A stretch of 27,932 nt of DNA, taken from Fredericiella sp038205395 (GTDB lineage Bacteria; Chloroflexota; Anaerolineae; Caldilineales; Caldilineaceae). The position numbers and the translations under genes were made by a program. The stretch lies in assembly GCA_038205395.1 (NCBI GenBank), contig JBBRBX010000078.1, positions 1 to 27,932 of the forward strand, read 5' to 3'. The notes below the pieces were generated by a model. It was not told where the DNA came from, ran no database searches, and was given only the letters and a program-made list of their open reading frames with translations. Every line of letters starts with the position of its first letter. The first letter of the stretch is position 1. This document shows, piece after piece, positions 8,791-17,091 of this stretch.

Positions 8791-9645
8791 GTGACACCTG
8801 GAACACACCCGCGCCGCCGCAAATCACCATTCACACCGGCTCGCATCGCAGTATTTAGCCTGCTGCTGCTGCTGGCGCTGGTGACTGTCTATCCATTTAT
8901 CTGGATGGTGTTGACATCGCTGCGCCCACGCAACACAATTTTCAACGGCCCCTTCATTCCCGAACAGTTTATCCTTGACGCCTATCCACAGGCATGGCAG
9001 CAGACGGAGTTTGGTCTGCACTTCTTGAACAGTGTGTTTATCGCCGCCTCTGCGCTGGCCGGCATTGTTGCGCTCTCGACGATCGCCGGCTATGCGTTCG
9101 CCAAGCTGCAGTTTCCCTATAAGCGGTTAATTTACGTTCTGCTGCTCAGCACGATGGCAATGCCGGCGACCTCGCTGGTCATTCCGCTCTATCTCCAAGT
9201 CAAAGGTCTCGGCCTGCTGAATTCTCATCTGGGGCTGATTCTGGTGTATGTCGGTTCGATGTCACCGTTTTCCATCTTCTTGATGCGTGCATTTTTCGAA
9301 GGGCTGCCGAATGAATTGATTGAGGCGGCGCGTATCGACGGGGCCAGTGAGTGGAGTATCTTCGCACGGGTAATGCTGCCGCTTGCCCGCGCCGGCGTCG
9401 GCACCGTGGTTATCCTGCAGTTTCTCTCGATCTGGAACGAGTTTATTTACGCCAACGTGCTGATCCAAGACCCCAGCAAACAGCCGCTGCAACCGGTAAT
9501 TTTTAATCTCGTCGGCCAGTTCAACACCAACTGGCCATCGCTGACCGCCGCGCTCACGATGGCGATCATCCCGGTGGTGATTGTCTATGTTCGCATGCAG
9601 AAGCAGTTTGTGGCCGGCCTGACCCAGGGCGCCATCAAGGGTTGA
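8791..9645 (+). CDS. Carbohydrate ABC transporter permease (MalG/UgpE type)
   Basis: Second permease of the sugar importer, 284 residues. The first helix (about 15-38) is followed by a periplasmic segment and five more helices; the EAA loop begins at E178 (EAARIDGA...). The C-terminus carries the KQFVAGLTQGAIKG tail characteristic of MalG-like permeases. The GTG start at 8791 is preceded by AGGGGAG (8777-8783, spacing 7). Its TGA overlaps the TTG start of the LacI gene, suggesting coupled translation of transporter and regulator. Confidence 0.93.
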   Translation: MTPGTHPRRRKSPFTPARIAVFSLLLLLALVTVYPFIWMVLTSLRPRNTIFNGPFIPEQFILDAYPQAWQQTEFGLHFLNSVFIAASALAGIVALSTIAGYAFAKLQFPYKRLIYVLLLSTMAMPATSLVIPLYLQVKGLGLLNSHLGLILVYVGSMSPFSIFLMRAFFEGLPNELIEAARIDGASEWSIFARVMLPLARAGVGTVVILQFLSIWNEFIYANVLIQDPSKQPLQPVIFNLVGQFNTNWPSLTAALTMAIIPVVIVYVRMQKQFVAGLTQGAIKG

Positions 9646-10826
9646 AAAACATATCTATGGCAGTTCGATCACAGCGACCTGATACAGAAGCATCCACCCC
9701 TCAACACAGTGGCAGAGCAGAGGCTGTCGCGCCGGAAAAGCGGCGCTCGCGCCGGCAGGATAAGACCGTCACGCTGGCCGATGTGGCGAAGCTGGCCGGC
9801 GTATCGCCTTCAACCGTATCACGCGTCGTCAACAACAATATACCCGTGAGCGCCGAGATGCGCGCGGTGATTGAAAACGCCATCGCGCAGCTTGGCTACG
9901 TGCCGAACCTTGCGGCGCGCAGTCTTGCCGCGCGCCGCAACAATTCCGTCGGGGTTGTGGTTTCGGCAGCAGCCAATCAATGGCTGATCGACCCCTTTAT
10001 CACCCACCTGCTGTTCGGGATCGCCCAGGGATTGAGCAACACCGACATCCAGCTTGTCCTGATCACCGCGCCGCCCGCACGCGACGATGGACAGGTGCAG
10101 TGGTATCTTCAGCGCGGCTACGTGGACGGCATCATTTTGATCGGATCGCACAGCGGAGATGCACTGCCGGAGCATCTGGTCAGCCGCGGTGTCCCGCTGG
10201 TGCTCAGCGGTCGACCGGCGGCGGACATCGAGGTCGATTACGTGGATGCGGATCACCGCAGCGGCGCCAGGATGGCGGTAAGCCATCTCGCCGCTGCCGG
10301 TCGCCGCAAAATTGCCGCCATCCACGGCTCTCTTGATATGCCGTCGAGCCAGGACAAACTCGACGGCTACCGTGATGCGCTGGCGGCGGCGGGTCTGGCC
10401 TATGATCCGGCGTTGGAAGCAGCCGGCAACTACAGCCCCACCCTTGCCGGCGATGCGATGCAGGCTCTGCTCCAGCGCCACCCGGATATTGATGGTCTGT
10501 TCGCCGCATCGGATACGATGGCAGCGGCGGCATTTTGGGTGATCAATGAGGCCGGTCTGCAGATTCCCGACGACATTGCCATTGTCGGCTACGATGGCAC
10601 GCCTATCGCCATGACGACACGGCCAATGCTCACAACCGTGCGCCAGCCGATTGAAAAGATGGGGCGTGCCTTGGCGCAGATGCTGCTGCGACGCATTGAA
10701 CGCCCCGAGGAACCGCCCAACCACATCATTTTTGAGACCGAACTAATTGTCCGGGAATCCAGCGGGGGAATCATCGGCGCACCCACCCCGCTCCCGGCGA
10801 GAAGAAGCCAACCAGTCAACAATTAG
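9642..10826 (+). CDS. LacI-family transcriptional regulator
   Basis: Sugar-responsive repressor, 394 residues from TTG 9642, or 389 from ATG 9657. The LacI helix-turn-helix is at 43-66 (VTLADVAKLAGVS, then STVSRVVNN), followed by the hinge and a periplasmic-binding-like effector domain (about 100-380). A basic, low-complexity N-terminal extension of about 40 residues precedes the HTH; most LacI proteins begin directly with it. The start overlaps the upstream permease stop by 4 nt. The two LacI-type operators at the operon promoter (6271-6284, 6305-6318) are the obvious targets, which implies negative autoregulation and induction by the transported sugar or a derivative. The effector is unknown. 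Confidence 0.93.
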   Translation: MKNISMAVRSQRPDTEASTPQHSGRAEAVAPEKRRSRRQDKTVTLADVAKLAGVSPSTVSRVVNNNIPVSAEMRAVIENAIAQLGYVPNLAARSLAARRNNSVGVVVSAAANQWLIDPFITHLLFGIAQGLSNTDIQLVLITAPPARDDGQVQWYLQRGYVDGIILIGSHSGDALPEHLVSRGVPLVLSGRPAADIEVDYVDADHRSGARMAVSHLAAAGRRKIAAIHGSLDMPSSQDKLDGYRDALAAAGLAYDPALEAAGNYSPTLAGDAMQALLQRHPDIDGLFAASDTMAAAAFWVINEAGLQIPDDIAIVGYDGTPIAMTTRPMLTTVRQPIEKMGRALAQMLLRRIERPEEPPNHIIFETELIVRESSGGIIGAPTPLPARRSQPVNN

Positions 10827-10841
10827 ATAGAGGAGCTTTTT

Positions 10842-11747
10842 GTGCCAACAGTAGAAAAATTTATTCCGGGTTTCGTAGATTTCCAGCATGTCACCATCAC
10901 GGTCAGCAATGTCGAAAGGTCGCTTGCTTTCTATCGCGACTTGCTGGGTTTTCCGGTGCTGGGACGGCTCTACTACAGCAACGAGGTAAAGCTGGTGATT
11001 GATTTTCTGGATATCGGCAACAACGCCATTTTGGAAATTTTCAGTTTCGTCAACGCATCCGTCAAGCCCAGTGAGTTTATCTACGATGATCTACAGCTTG
11101 GGATGCGCCACATGGCATTCAAGGTAAAGGATGTGGATGCCGTGGCTGAGCGGCTGAAAAAAGCCGGCGTTGAATTCACCCTCAACCCTGTCGATGCCGT
11201 CGGTGGCGTGCGCATTGCCTTCTTCAAAGATCCGGATGGAACCCTGGTCGAGATCGTAACGGGCGAGTTGGATTATCATATTGCAGGCCAGAAACCCATC
11301 GCCGTGGCCGCGACGGCTACCGGTGCACCCGGCGGCAGCGAGCTTGCCTTTGATCACGTTGCACTTACCGTGGCAGACCTGCAAAAATCACTTGACTTCT
11401 ATCAGGGCGTTTTGGGGTTCCCGCTGCTGGGCCAGCTCGAATTCAAGGATGAGCGCGGCTTTCGGATTGCCTATTTGCAATTCGGCAATTCCGTGTTGGA
11501 GCTGTTCGCTTTTTCCAGCCCCACCATCCCTCACACTTGGAACCCGGATGAAACCGTGCTGGGGCTGAAACATATCGGCATGCTGGTCAGCGATGTGGAT
11601 GCAGTGCTGGCGCAGCTCAAAGAGCAGGGCGTGCGCATCATCTATCCCCCCAACGATGCACATGGCGGCGTCAGGACATGCTTTTTTGCCGACCCGGATG
11701 GCAACGCGCTGGAACTGATAGACGGCACATGCAGCTATGATGAATAG
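10842..11747 (+). CDS. Two-module VOC-superfamily metalloprotein (glyoxalase/extradiol dioxygenase-like)
   Basis: The 301 residues contain two tandem VOC modules (about 12-142 and 168-298), each opening with an F-x-H-V strand and ending at PDG-x-x-x-E. Both modules keep a full set of possible metal ligands in the glyoxalase I pattern: H16, E65, H90, E137 in the first and H172, E220, H244, E291 in the second. The GTG at 10842 follows AGGAG (10831-10835), 15 nt after the LacI stop, so the gene is the last member of the sugar-transport operon. That context suggests lactoylglutathione lyase-like, epimerase or ring-cleavage chemistry on a compound linked to the imported substrate. The specific reaction cannot be assigned. 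Confidence 0.85.
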   Translation: MPTVEKFIPGFVDFQHVTITVSNVERSLAFYRDLLGFPVLGRLYYSNEVKLVIDFLDIGNNAILEIFSFVNASVKPSEFIYDDLQLGMRHMAFKVKDVDAVAERLKKAGVEFTLNPVDAVGGVRIAFFKDPDGTLVEIVTGELDYHIAGQKPIAVAATATGAPGGSELAFDHVALTVADLQKSLDFYQGVLGFPLLGQLEFKDERGFRIAYLQFGNSVLELFAFSSPTIPHTWNPDETVLGLKHIGMLVSDVDAVLAQLKEQGVRIIYPPNDAHGGVRTCFFADPDGNALELIDGTCSYDE

Positions 11748-11765
11748 AGGCAGCGGCAGCCCGCT

Positions 11766-13055
11766 CTAGCCTCCCGCCGGCTCCTCCACCAGTTCCACGC
11801 TGACGGACTGGGTCTGGCCGTCGCGGATGAGGGTGAGGGTGACGCTGTCGCCGACGCGATAGTTTTTTTCGAGCAGCGACTCTAACTGGTCGAGCGTGGA
11901 GACGGCCTGGCCATCGGCGGCGACGAGAATGTCGCCGCCGGTGTAGACGCGCTGGTTGCCAATGACATCCTGGCGCTGGGCGGCGACGACGCCGGCTCCC
12001 GCTAGGGGCGAGCCATCGTAAAGCTGGACCAGCAGCAGCCCCGCATCGGTGGGCAGCTTGAGCACTTCCGCCAGCCCTGGGGTGATGTTGTAGGCGTAGC
12101 GCACGCCCAGCCAGGGATGGCGATAGCGCCCGACGGAGAGCAGGTCGGGCAGCATACGCTTGATCGTGTCCACCGGCAGGGCAAAGCCGACGCCGGCGCT
12201 GGTGCCGGTGGGGCTGAAAATGGCCGAGTTGATGCCGATGACCCGCCCGCTGGAGTCGAGCAGCGGACCGCCGGAGTTGCCCTTGTTGATCGAGGCGTCA
12301 GTCTGGATGACATCGCTGATCGTGCGCCCGTCCGGCCCCTGCAAGGCACGGCCCAGGGCGCTGATGACGCCGGTGGTCAGGGTGCGGCCAAACTGGCCAA
12401 AGGGGTTGCCGATCGCCACCGCCCACTGTCCCACCTGCAGCGTTTCGGATTCTCCCAGCACCACCGGTTCGAGCGCAGCTTCCGGCAGATCCACCTTGAG
12501 CACGGCCACATCGTTGCGCGCGTCCGACCCCACCACCGTGGCGGGAGCCTTCAACTGGTCGCCAAAGGCCACTTCAATCCGCTCGGCGCCTTCAATCACA
12601 TGGTAATTGGTCAGAATATGGCCCTGCTTGTCCAGCACAAAGCCGGAGCCGGAACTTTCTTCCGGCACGACATTGAAGAAAAAGTCCTGGCGCATCACCT
12701 GCGTGGTGATGCTGACCACCGAAGGCGAAACCCGCTTGTAGACAGAGACGATGCGCCGCTCGGCAAAATCGAGACCGGCAGCATCCAACTGGGCAATGTC
12801 ACTTTGGGCAACATCGTTCTGGGCAGTGTCGCTGTCCGGCAGGGATTCCGCAGTTGGGAGCGTCACCGGAAGCGCCCCTGCCGCCGCCGGCGTCTCGCTT
12901 ATCGGTGTTGCTGCGGCGGCTGCCGAGGCGGCAGCCGCCGTGGTGGGCGTGGCCTGCGCTTGGAGCGGACGCAGTTCGCGCTGGACAAGGTAGACGGTCA
13001 GCACAAGCGCGACCAGCACAAGCGCAATCAGCAGCGAAAATCGGCGGGTAGACAT
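11766..13055 (-). CDS. Membrane-anchored HtrA/DegP-type serine protease with PDZ domain
   Basis: Envelope quality-control protease, 429 residues. An uncleaved signal anchor spans about 6-25. An Ala/Thr/Pro-rich linker follows (35-75), then a repeat DTAQN-DVAQS-DIAQL-DAAGL-DFAER (76-100). The trypsin-like domain carries H152 (TNYHVIEG), D182 (RNDVAVLKV) and S261 (GNSGGPLL), so the triad is complete. One PDZ domain (about 320-425) follows. The gene lies 24 bp after the response regulator on the same strand and ends 18 bp from the convergent VOC gene. Its position makes it a candidate output of the kinase/regulator pair. No clear ribosome site precedes the ATG; coupling to the upstream gene may help translation. 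Confidence 0.93.
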   Translation of the reverse strand: MSTRRFSLLIALVLVALVLTVYLVQRELRPLQAQATPTTAAAASAAAAATPISETPAAAGALPVTLPTAESLPDSDTAQNDVAQSDIAQLDAAGLDFAERRIVSVYKRVSPSVVSITTQVMRQDFFFNVVPEESSGSGFVLDKQGHILTNYHVIEGAERIEVAFGDQLKAPATVVGSDARNDVAVLKVDLPEAALEPVVLGESETLQVGQWAVAIGNPFGQFGRTLTTGVISALGRALQGPDGRTISDVIQTDASINKGNSGGPLLDSSGRVIGINSAIFSPTGTSAGVGFALPVDTIKRMLPDLLSVGRYRHPWLGVRYAYNITPGLAEVLKLPTDAGLLLVQLYDGSPLAGAGVVAAQRQDVIGNQRVYTGGDILVAADGQAVSTLDQLESLLEKNYRVGDSVTLTLIRDGQTQSVSVELVEEPAGG

Positions 13056-13079
13056 GAGCAGTGACCAGTTGGCGGCAGG

Positions 13080-13754
13080 TTAAAGCAAATTGGCGGCGGC
13101 TTCGTCCAGGCTGGCCAGCCCTTCCTTGAGCGCATACAGAGCAGCCTGCGTGCGGTTGGCCAGATGCAGCTTGCTGAGAATGTTGCTGACATGCGTGCGC
13201 ACGGTGCGCTCGCTGATGAACAGGATGTCGGCAATTTCCTGGTTGGAGAGGCCGCGGGCGACAGAAACAAGCACTTCCACTTCGCGCTCGGTGAGCGGCT
13301 CTTCGGCGGGCGGCATATTGGTCGCCGGGCGGTTGAGTTCGCGGATCAATTTGCGCGCAATGGCCGGATGCAGGGAAGATTCGCCGTGGTAGACATCCCG
13401 AATGGCTTGAATCAATTCCCCGGTGGAGGAATCCTTGAGCAGATAGCCCAGGGCGCCGGCCTTGATGGCGGCAAAAACCTTGTCATCGTCGGAGAAGCTC
13501 GTGAGCACCAGGATGCGCGCCTCGTTGTTTTCCTGTTTGATATCCTGGATTGCCTCAATCCCATTTTTGCGCGGCATGACCAGGTCGAGCAGGATTACAT
13601 CCGGGGTGAGCGCGCGTGCCTTCAGCACGGCCTCCATGCCGTCGGCAGCCTCGCCGACCACAACGATCCCCGGCTCCGTCTCAAGCAGCGCACGCAGGCC
13701 ACCGCGCACGACATTGTGGTCATCGGCAATCAGCACTCGAATTTGCTCGTTCAA
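13080..13754 (-). CDS. NarL/FixJ-family response regulator
   Basis: Two-component transcription factor, 224 residues. The receiver has D11/D12, phosphoacceptor D57 (DVILLDLVMP) and the Lys of the YLLKDSS segment. The C-terminal LuxR-type HTH (about 150-215) begins with LTEREVEVL and has a recognition helix in SERTVRTHVSNIL. The start codon is TTG at 13754, supported by a strong minus-strand GGGAGGGG (13762-13769) with 7-nt spacing. It sits 41 bp after its kinase and 24 bp before htrA, forming a kinase-regulator-protease operon. Confidence 0.95.
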   Translation of the reverse strand: MNEQIRVLIADDHNVVRGGLRALLETEPGIVVVGEAADGMEAVLKARALTPDVILLDLVMPRKNGIEAIQDIKQENNEARILVLTSFSDDDKVFAAIKAGALGYLLKDSSTGELIQAIRDVYHGESSLHPAIARKLIRELNRPATNMPPAEEPLTEREVEVLVSVARGLSNQEIADILFISERTVRTHVSNILSKLHLANRTQAALYALKEGLASLDEAAANLL

Positions 13755-13795
13755 TGGTCGTCCCCTCCCACCGGCTCACGCGGTGATGTCCAGTC

Positions 13796-15880
13796 CTAGT
13801 GTGTGATGCCGTCTGTCGTCAGCCAGGCAGCGTTTGCCGCCGGCTCGTGTAGAGAGATGCGAATCGTAGCGCCGCGGTCGGGTGCAGTTTCGATTTCCAA
13901 CGCGGCATTGAGCCGTGCCGCCCGTTCTCGAATATGGTTGAGACCCAGCCCCGCAGGCTCGCCCTGCTGGTCGTGAACAAAACCAACTCCATCATCACTC
14001 ACTTCCAGCGTCACCACATCCCCGCTGTGCCGCAAGCGAACAATGACATTGCGGGCAGAGGCATGTTTCAGCGCATTATTGAGTGCTTCCTGGCAGATGC
14101 GATACAGCCCTTCTTCCACTGCCGGCGCAAGACGCAGCGGCTCAGACACCTCAAGCCGCGCATCGATTCCGGCGCGGCGCTCTACGGCGTCGAGCCGGTT
14201 GCGCAGCGCCTGTACCAGTCCGACCTGTTCGAGCACCGTGGGGCGCAGTTCATACAGCATCAGCCGCATCTGCTTCATTGCCTGCTGCGCGGTGTCCCCC
14301 AGCAGCGTAAGATATTCCTGAACCCGTTCCAACTGGCCGGCGGAAGCCAGGCGGCGGCCGGCTTCGGCAAAGAGAGTCAAACTATAGATGGATTGGGTGA
14401 CGGCATCATGCAGCTCACGCGCCAGCCGTTCGCGCTCCTCCAGCGTAGTCGCTTCCTGGGCGCGCTGCTGCAGCACGGCGCTCTCTGTAGCCAGAACTAC
14501 CTGCTCGCCCAACGCCACCGCCAGATCAAGCGATTCGGGCGCAAGGTCGGTGGCGGCGGCAAAGAAAAAGATGATCACGCCCAAAACCGACTGCTCGGCC
14601 AGCATTGGCACCACCAACTGCGCCGGGTAGCGGCTGGGCGGCTGGGCGGCAAACAGCGTGACGGCGCGTGCCTCCGCCACAGCCTGGGTAACGGCAGGTT
14701 GGACGATCGCCAGATCAGCGGCAGTGAGGTTGCCGGTGACACTATCGATCACACTGCCGGTGCTGCGGCTGTGGGCAAAGATACAGCGCTCGGCCAGCAG
14801 CGCGGTGTCACCCACGCTCAGCGGGCGAAAAACAGCGATGGCGTCGGCGCCCAGCAGCAGTTCGGCCTGGCGAAAAATATGGTTGAGGATCTCCACCAGA
14901 GGCCGGTTGGCGTTGAGAAAGCCAAGAATCTCGCGCAGCCCTTCGGCAGCCTGGCGCCGACGCTCGATCTCCTGGGTGCGCTCGGCAACGGCGTTTTCCA
15001 GTTCAAAGGTGTAGCGGTTCAACTTTTCGCGCAGCAATGTCTTGTGCAGCACGCGCTCCAGCCGGTTGGCCAGCTCCCGCATCATCTCCAACTGCCCCGG
15101 CCCAAACGGCTGCCCCTCCATCCCCAGCAGCACCAGTTCGCCGATATAGTCGTTCTGCACCTGCAGCCGCAGGCGAACAGCGCCGTCTGCATCAAGCGGC
15201 AGCGGGCCGGGCGGGACGGAGGCCATCAGCACCAGGCGCGCCCCGGCCACAGAATTACCGGTAAAGTCACCAGTAAAATCACCATCTGTCGCTGCGGACG
15301 CCGGCAGTGTGGCAGTATGCAGTTCCAGGGCGGCGGCTCTAGCCAGTTCCTCGCTCACAATTAACCAGGCATGGCGATAGGGCGTCAGGTTGCGCAGGCG
15401 GTCCAACGCCAATGTGGCGATGGTGCGCAGCGGTTGGTCGCTGAGGCTGGCGCGGTCAATCGCATTTAGTGCTTCACGCCACTGCGAATAGAGCACAAAG
15501 CCGTCGTTGGCCAGCTTCTCGCTGGTCACATCGCGCAGGATCAGAGCGCAGTACGGCACGCTGCCGTCGGCCTGCGCGCAGGGATGATAGGTGACGCTGA
15601 CCTGGCGCAGCCCCAGGGTCGGGTGCGTCAGCACAAGTTGGTGGGTGGCGGCTGCGCCGGCAAAACAGCGGCGCAGCGCAGGCTGCACAAACTCTTCAAA
15701 GGCGCGCACACCAACCAGCAGCGCCAGCGAGCCATTGAGCAGTTGGCCGGCATCAAGCTGCATCGCGCGGCAGAATGCCGGATCCAGGGCAATCGGCCGC
15801 TCCTGCGGATCGACCAAAATCAGCGCCTCGGGTAACGTATGCAGAAGAGAAGCAGCTGGTGCAACTGACATGCTTGCCAT
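13796..15880 (-). CDS. Cytoplasmic PAS/GAF sensor histidine kinase (HisKA_3, NarX/DegS type)
   Basis: Soluble sensor kinase, 694 residues with no transmembrane segment. A PAS domain (about 10-125) is followed by a GAF-like domain (145-290), a long coiled coil (about 265-325), a second GAF-like domain (325-470), the HisKA_3 dimerisation/phosphoacceptor helix with ERERLARELHDA (H491), and an HATPase domain with a GLGLNHIRERAARL G2-box. This is the usual partner type for NarL regulators, and one is encoded 41 bp downstream. The first ATG (15880) overlaps a TATAAT on the same strand. ATG at 15871 (M4 here) is an alternative that would fit a leaderless transcript. The signal is unknown; soluble PAS and GAF domains suggest an internal redox, small-molecule or light cue. 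Confidence 0.94.
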   Translation of the reverse strand: MASMSVAPAASLLHTLPEALILVDPQERPIALDPAFCRAMQLDAGQLLNGSLALLVGVRAFEEFVQPALRRCFAGAAATHQLVLTHPTLGLRQVSVTYHPCAQADGSVPYCALILRDVTSEKLANDGFVLYSQWREALNAIDRASLSDQPLRTIATLALDRLRNLTPYRHAWLIVSEELARAAALELHTATLPASAATDGDFTGDFTGNSVAGARLVLMASVPPGPLPLDADGAVRLRLQVQNDYIGELVLLGMEGQPFGPGQLEMMRELANRLERVLHKTLLREKLNRYTFELENAVAERTQEIERRRQAAEGLREILGFLNANRPLVEILNHIFRQAELLLGADAIAVFRPLSVGDTALLAERCIFAHSRSTGSVIDSVTGNLTAADLAIVQPAVTQAVAEARAVTLFAAQPPSRYPAQLVVPMLAEQSVLGVIIFFFAAATDLAPESLDLAVALGEQVVLATESAVLQQRAQEATTLEERERLARELHDAVTQSIYSLTLFAEAGRRLASAGQLERVQEYLTLLGDTAQQAMKQMRLMLYELRPTVLEQVGLVQALRNRLDAVERRAGIDARLEVSEPLRLAPAVEEGLYRICQEALNNALKHASARNVIVRLRHSGDVVTLEVSDDGVGFVHDQQGEPAGLGLNHIRERAARLNAALEIETAPDRGATIRISLHEPAANAAWLTTDGITH

Positions 15881-15884
15881 TATA
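15879..15884 (-). promoter_or_regulatory. -10 element TATAAT overlapping the histidine kinase start
   Basis: A perfect TATAAT on the minus strand ends inside the first ATG of the kinase gene. The expected start of transcription, 7-8 nt downstream, falls on or next to the A of the in-frame ATG at 15871. No Shine-Dalgarno site precedes either ATG. The -35 region is weak (TTCGTT at 17-nt spacing). Confidence 0.45.
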
Positions 15885-16347
15885 GCAGATTCTATAGGCT
15901 GAACGAACTGTCAGCAAAGCGTAAAATCAACTGCTGATTTGTTGTCTTGCAGCGCCAATCAGCCCCGCACCTGGGGATAAACCTGGGGATAAGCGACCTG
16001 ATCAGGGGATAAGGTGGCGGCTTTACTCCCCGATCAGGGAAAAGTTGTCATCCCCAATCCACAGACTTGTGCAGCAGCGCCTGCTGCGCCACAACCGGTA
16101 GGGGGCAGCGGCGCAGCGCCAATCGGGAGGGGAAAACAAATCCCCAGACTATCAACCAGTAATCCACACTGCCTGTACAAGCCCCTGTGGCGCCAAACGC
16201 TGAACCTAGTTACGTCCGCCCCTGCCGCCACTAGATATAGCACATGGGTGCTGAACAGACGGCAGTTGTCCACTTATCCCCAAGGCTTACTACGAAGACG
16301 ATTATTATATAAATCCATAGATGGCAAGTAAAAATCAAAACAACTCC
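15881..16347. other. Possible replication origin: DnaA-box-like cluster plus AT-rich tract
   Basis: This is the longest gene-free stretch in the window (467 bp). It holds several 9-mers close to the DnaA box TTATCCACA. Minus-strand TTATCCCCA occurs at 15972-15980 and 15984-15992, minus-strand TTATCCCCT at 16004-16012, and plus-strand TTATCCCCA at 16274-16282. Weaker plus-strand matches are TCATCCCCA 16048-16056, CAATCCACA 16055-16063, TAATCCACA 16160-16168 and TTGTCCACT 16266-16274. An AT-rich tract follows the last box (16300-16342), as a duplex-unwinding element would. A CCTGATCAGG palindrome lies at 15997-16006. No dnaA or dnaN gene is in the window, so a DnaA-titration or regulatory site is possible. 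The distal 20 bp also hold the kinase promoter. Confidence 0.45.
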
Positions 16348-16968
16348 TCAAGGACGTCTCATTCCTGGACGTTCAGCAAGCATGGGGGGCAGCCCTTCTT
16401 CATAGCCTGGCGTTTCGTCTTCCGCACCTGTCTGCGGGACAGCGACATCCAGCGTAGGGGCATAGAGATACGGCAGCGGGTCACTGAAACCGCCCCACCC
16501 GTCAAAACGATTGTAGGGATTGATGCGGACGGCAAAATGAAGATGGGCAGGAAACGCCCCAGCCGAACGCCTGCGCCCTGCTTCCACCTGCGCAATGTGC
16601 TGGCCGCGCTTGACGGATTGGCCGGCGTCGACAACGGGTGAAACAATATGGGCATAAAAGGATTCGCCCCAACTGTGCTCGATCTTGATGTAACGGCCAA
16701 AACCGCCCGGCTCGACGTTGATCTCCGTGATGCGTCCGGCATCGGCGGCCAGTACAGGGGCACCGGCGGGTGCGGCGAGATCAAGGCCAATATGCCCTTT
16801 GAGCCGGACGCCGTTGTAGGTGTAACCCCCATAAAACGCGGAATGCGCGCCCCACCCTTGCAGGAGGCGGCTCTCCCCTTCCAGCGGCAGCGCAAGATAG
16901 AGACCTTCCGGCTCGAACTGGCTGGACATGGCGAAGTAGTGGCCGGGCGAGCTAGACGATCTAGACAT
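16348..16968 (-). CDS. M23-family (LytM-type) metallopeptidase
   Basis: Predicted zinc endopeptidase, 206 residues from ATG 16968. It carries the LytM zinc set: H59 and D63 (GHIGLD), H107 (YAH) and the HLH motif at 142-144, within a domain of normal order (APAGAPVLAADAG, then a QSVKRGQHIAQV lid). Such enzymes cut peptidoglycan cross-links, or serve as scaffolds in carbohydrate- or peptide-binding roles. Unusually, no signal peptide or membrane helix is visible, from this start or from TTG 17037 upstream. ATG 16929 is a shorter alternative. None of the starts has a good ribosome site. The gene is divergent from the FmdB-type gene and shares its 234-bp regulatory spacer. Confidence 0.85.
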   Translation of the reverse strand: MSRSSSSPGHYFAMSSQFEPEGLYLALPLEGESRLLQGWGAHSAFYGGYTYNGVRLKGHIGLDLAAPAGAPVLAADAGRITEINVEPGGFGRYIKIEHSWGESFYAHIVSPVVDAGQSVKRGQHIAQVEAGRRRSAGAFPAHLHFAVRINPYNRFDGWGGFSDPLPYLYAPTLDVAVPQTGAEDETPGYEEGLPPMLAERPGMRRP

Positions 16969-17091
16969 AGCTAAACAAAGGCTGTGGCGTACGCTGAGCG
17001 CCGTGTGGGCAACGGAAGCCCGCAATGGATTCGACAAAGACCCGCAGGTTGCTTATACTCAAAGCTTGCCGGCGTAAGCAGGCCCCAATCA

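Noticed and set aside
13934..15364. 476-codon plus-strand open frame opposite the histidine kinase
   Set aside because: The kinase on the other strand has PAS, HisKA_3 and HATPase motifs throughout; the antisense product has biased Gln/His/Arg composition and no recognisable domain.
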